A DNA stretch of 64,000 nt from Pisaster brevispinus (lineage: Eukaryota; Echinodermata; Asteroidea; Forcipulatida; Asteriidae): NCBI GenBank assembly GCA_023634235.1, contig JAMKCF010000004.1, positions 6,613,202-6,677,201 on the forward strand, in the 5' to 3' direction. The notes below the pieces were generated by a model that worked only from the letters and a program-made list of their open reading frames with translations, searched no databases and had not been told where the DNA came from. Position numbers and translations under genes: made by a program. Of the stretch, positions 43,401-48,700 are shown piece after piece (within the stretch, counting starts at the first letter, position 1; the number at the start of each line of letters is the position of its first letter).

Positions 43401-45722
43401 GTTTGAACAGACTTCATGTAACCATCCCACTAACATCCTTCAAAAAGTATATAATTAAATCAATTAATAAATATTATTAACTAATAGTATTAATAATATA
43501 TATAAATATTAAGTAAATAGTAAATAAAAACACAGAGGAAAACAGAAAAAAAACCTAGTTAATTTATTAACAAAAAAGTATTTGAGAATACAAAGTGATA
43601 ATAACAAGCTTGATTGGGATATACATTTATTTCCATTTGGAGAACTCCTGAGTAGCCTGTACCTTCAGTGTTCTGTTGTTTTTGTTCCTGTGAGATAAAC
43701 CTCTCGGGAATAACTATTTGTATTTATATACCATGCCCTGTAGTATAGCCGTACAAAGGTGCGGGAAATCTTGCCGAGACCCCAAAGGCCATCTTTGTCA
43801 ATAAAACACAAACCTTGCACAGATATTAATTAAGGACCCCTAACTGATCACTTTGCACCCTTTTTAAACCAAAAGTGAACGATAGGCAAGTATTTTAAGG
43901 ATGGTACATTTAAATGACCGGTCGATCGTGTACGGAATCCGAGCGAATATTTCGCAGGAAGTTGGTGGCGCTATTTACATTCTGTGCAAGCTGGAAATGT
44001 TATCTCTGCGGCACTAAAATAAGCTTGTACAACCGATAAAATATAGGTGAATTACATGCATTTAGAAACCTTATTTCGAAGTTCTCATTTCTGTTCAGTT
44101 CAACCTCTTCTTTCTGAACATTTATGCCCGTGCGTTACACAGATCAATTATTTTTATGTCAAATTATAGTTTTCTCAACAATTGTTGTCCAAGGTGATAG
44201 GCCCCGCCCCTGTCGTATTTAGACTGTTTTGAATGACGTTGTCTTTATTATTATTTTTCTTAACCCTATACATCGATGTGTGTTGTGTGATAAGCACAGG
44301 GCTTGACCCTAGGCCTGGTACCGTGTGAAATATATCCACGGGCATCTACACACGGGTGGGAATCGAACCCACGACCCCACCATTCTAGAACAGATGTCTT
44401 ACCGTGGACCCGGTGCAGGGCAACACAAAATAATATTCATTGCCCCCGATGCAAGAATTATAGGCCTTTAATACCAAGTTAAGCCCGGTTCATACTTTCT
44501 GCGAACGCGAATGCAAAGCGAATATTGACGTCACAAATTCGCAACGAATAATTCGCAGCAGTTGAAATGTGCTCAACTCCTGCCAAACATTCGCTGCGAA
44601 AATGGCCCTGTGACGTCAAAATTCGCTTCGCATTCGCATTCGCAGGAAGTATGAACCGAGCTTTACACCATTTTGCTTAACCGGTTCAATCAATGAGTCC
44701 AAAATAATATAGTACGGCCCCTTGCAGGACTCCTTCCTCCACGGTATTGAGAATCAGTGATCACTGTATTCAACTTTTAGAGGACACGGGGAACAAAGGT
44801 GGGGGGGGGGGGTATTGTAAATACAACAGGATTTTAGGTGAGGTGGGACATTGGCACTCAGTTGTCTTCTTTTGCTGAAAGGATGCGCACAACATTGGTA
44901 AGATTGAACATAAAAATGCTCACAGATTTGCACACTAACTTCAATTGTATTTTGTCGTTGTGGAAAAGCATTCCGCCTTAAAACATTTTCTGGCAATGCT
45001 AAAGATTTTTTTATTTTTTTTTTTTTTTTTTGAGAAATGAGAAAAACAATGTCTCATTATGTTTGACAACAGTGAAAACATTTTTTCACCACTTGTGACT
45101 TCGATGACCGCCATTGAGCTTGAACTTTTACAGGTTTGTTATTATTCATCACAAGTGCGGATACTGGTCTTTGACATCACCAAGGTTGACCAGCCACATG
45201 CTCTAAACTGTGACCCTTTATTTACTTCCAACCTTCGACAATAGCATTTACGTCATAATGGTTTGCGGTATATTCTGTTTCCTTGTGATGTTGTTGTTGT
45301 GAGACAAAACACCAACAGCAACCACATTAGTGCGTGAGGGTAGGAGTGTACGAGTGTAAAGGCGTGCGGCTTGCCACCACTTCTTCCGTCGGAAAAACGT
45401 TGGGAGCGATGGTGCCCCTGCCCCCCCCCGTTTCTACTAGTCCTCTTCTTTCTTTCCGGATCACATAGTCTCACCAAGTTATACTATAAACTGCAGTGAC
45501 ATTTTGAATTTGACCATAATAAATCACATAATAATTAATTTTGTCACCAATGACAACTCTTGAAATCCAATCGGTTCTATTTTCTAGACCCAAGATTATT
45601 TTGTTATTAATCATTGATGTCGAAGCCTTTTCCATGTGTATCATATTATAATGTGACCTATTGATGTATTTGTATTGTTTTAATCCACCCCACCCCCCCC
45701 CAAAAAAAAAAAATTGTAATAA

Positions 45723-45795
<73 letters not shown>

Positions 45796-48700
45796 AGTGT
45801 TGTCTTGGGCCAACCCCATTAATATAATTCTCATAAATCCTGAGTGTCCAGTTTCTCGTGATATGCTTGTCAATTTGTGTCCCCTCGTCCCGCAAGCTCT
45901 AATGGATCTTTTTGAAATCACGGCTTCAGCTCGGGCTCAGGCTTAGGCTCAGCCCGCTTGTACGAAGCCCTGTACTGAAAGCGCATTTTTTTCTTCTTCT
46001 TCAAAATAACTGATGAAGCTAGAAGCCGGAGCCCAAGCCGAAGACTTGGTTTCGAAAAGGGCCAGTATAAAGAGAATCATTAATCCATGAAAATGAGGTG
46101 GCAGCCATCGGCCATCGAATACATTATGAGAAAGCTCAACCTCGATCCTTCAATTGAATATTCCTCGACACGAGCCGGCATAATGAATGACTTATGACTT
46201 CCGTCGTCAACACAAAATAATAAATTATTCTATTAGTGGTATATCAATAAGCCAATTTCAATCATCCTGAAGTGAAGAGGGGGAAAAAACCAATAATTTA
46301 AAATGGATTACATGCTAATGGTTGCTATTTGAGATGGTTAATTTTAATTATGCCATCGCCAGTGCTGTGCCCCAGTGGCAGATTATTCTGATAAAGTCAT
46401 GGAAAAGCTTTGGCTAAAACAGACTCGCCTCTTTTTTTTCTCCAGTCTCTAAAACAGATGCTATTTTGTTTTTCTTTAAACAAAATTATTATTAATTTGT
46501 TTACGGATTGCATCGGGTTTCAACACAGCGTATATTGTGCCAAATTTTGGAGTTAATGATTTCATTCAACACGGGTTGGATTCTTAAGCAAGGTTTGCGT
46601 TGTACAGGAAAATTTTCTGAAAGCATTTTTTATTGAACTTAATACCAGAGCATCTGTAACTCTATACATGAGGCTTACATGTCAAGTTTTACAATTTTGC
46701 AGTGATTTTGAGACTTTGAGGAAACGGGTATCGGCGTGTCGTTACACGGTGTATCCTGACCGTGATTACCAAACTCTTAACTGTACCAGCCACCATCGAC
46801 GTCAATGGTTCACTTGCATTATTATCATAGCAGTTTTTGACTTTGGGCTGAAAAAGACCCAAGAAGCACTGTATTTTTACTTGAATTTTCTTAATTCTCT
46901 TTTCAGAATCTAGCGCATAAAGTAGTTGTTAGGCCTAGTTTAGCCGGTCTATTGACTATACTCGGCCATAAAAAAGTATAATCACTACTATCAGGCCAAA
47001 TAAAAAATAAAAAACAGTTAATCGTCCCCTCCCTCATCCTTTTTTGAGGCCGCATCCTTTTTATTATTTGTTTTTATTTTACTTTTTTCTTTTCTTTTCA
47101 AAAAGACACATTTTCTGTGTATTTTTCATTAAACTTATCAGTCTTTTAGAACTTGTAACTACAGAAAGTAAGTGGTAACTTTAATATAAACTGAAAAATT
47201 GGTGGCCAGTTTGAATTAAAATGCTTGGCGGCCACCTTCGAAAGAAATAAAAAATAAAAAGGCCCTCATCCTCCTCTTTGTGAAAAAACCCGGACGATCA
47301 ACTTGTATTTTGTTTTCCTTGGCCTACTTAGAGCCCTTAGAGCGGCCCTTCCATTTCTGATATAAACTGACTACTACTAAACAAAAGTGAACCCAATTAA
47401 CTTTAATGTTATGATCCATGATTACTGATTTAAATCTAGGCTTAATTTTCAAAGAATGCAACATCTATTTATATTAGACACTTCAGCACATAGGCCTACG
47501 TCCGTCACTGTAATAATTGTATCAACCAGGAAGTGTTTTCTTTTTACTTCAGTGATATTTTATTACTAAACACACTGTAGTTACAATGCTTCTCGATGGT
47601 CCACTGCTCATTTCATAGGCAAGGAAAATTGATACCAAGCAATATTTTCTGATTTTATTGAGTTAGGCCAATAATATAAAGATGGTAAGTACATTTTTTT
47701 TGCAAAATATCAAAATAATTTGCTCATCAGAAACGCTTCATACCGTTACTTTATGGCCAGCAAAGTAATTTGCAGTTTAGGTATTTGCTGAATAAAGGTA
47801 TTGTATTAAGCAATTAAGCAATTATGTTTTGTATCCTTACCAATAGGTAAGGATACAAAACATAATTGCTTAATTTTTAGTCTGAATAATACTGATTATA
47901 AAGTTCATACTAGAACCGTCTTTTATGTGAAATATGAAACTCGAGAAAACTGTTGGCCCCTTCTAAAAACCTAGGAGAAACCTGCAACAGTTGATTCGGT
48001 TGTTACAACCAAAAGCTTAGGACAATGTGTTTACATGCTGAAAATATTGTGCATGGGTGTTCTTACTATTTTCTCTTGATCACACAAACATGAACACACT
48101 GACCGCGACTATTTTGTTAGCCCTATACCAATCCTGCATTACCTTTAACATATGTTTATCAGAAAATTGTGTTAAACCAATTGTTCTGCTTATAGCAAAA
48201 GCTAGCAGGAAACAAGTCATAAACGATATACCCTTTGTGTTATTTTGGCTGTGGTGCTTTTTTTTATTATCTTAACAGCTAAATGAAATTGAGCCGAGAC
48301 CCAAGATAAAATCTGTTTGTGCGGCAAGTCTAAATGCAGCTGTGCCCCGCTGTTTGGCACATTTTGACGGCACTCCAATGGGCTGCATCATCATGCTGCG
48401 TAAACGCAATGCAGTGAATATCTGTTTGCCAGATTTATACTGTTACAAATATTTTTGAGACATAACTGGATAGTGAATCACTGGAAAGATTGGTCATAGT
48501 TAGGCCTAATTTGCGTATCTCAGAAAATGTAGTCTCAAATAGGCCTATCGGGTATGGGCCGCCAATTTCATGGAGCTGCTTAAGCAACTCTCTGCTCAGC
48601 AAAAACGAGCAGGATACCAGTCACAATATGTACATGTGACATTGCATTTTGGTTGGAAACCATTAGCATTATTCGTGTGCTTAGCTACTTTTTGTGTGCT

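Noticed and set aside
45658..45921. Open frames with Ser-Leu repeats
   Set aside because: They are translations of the (GA)n microsatellite at 45727-45793.
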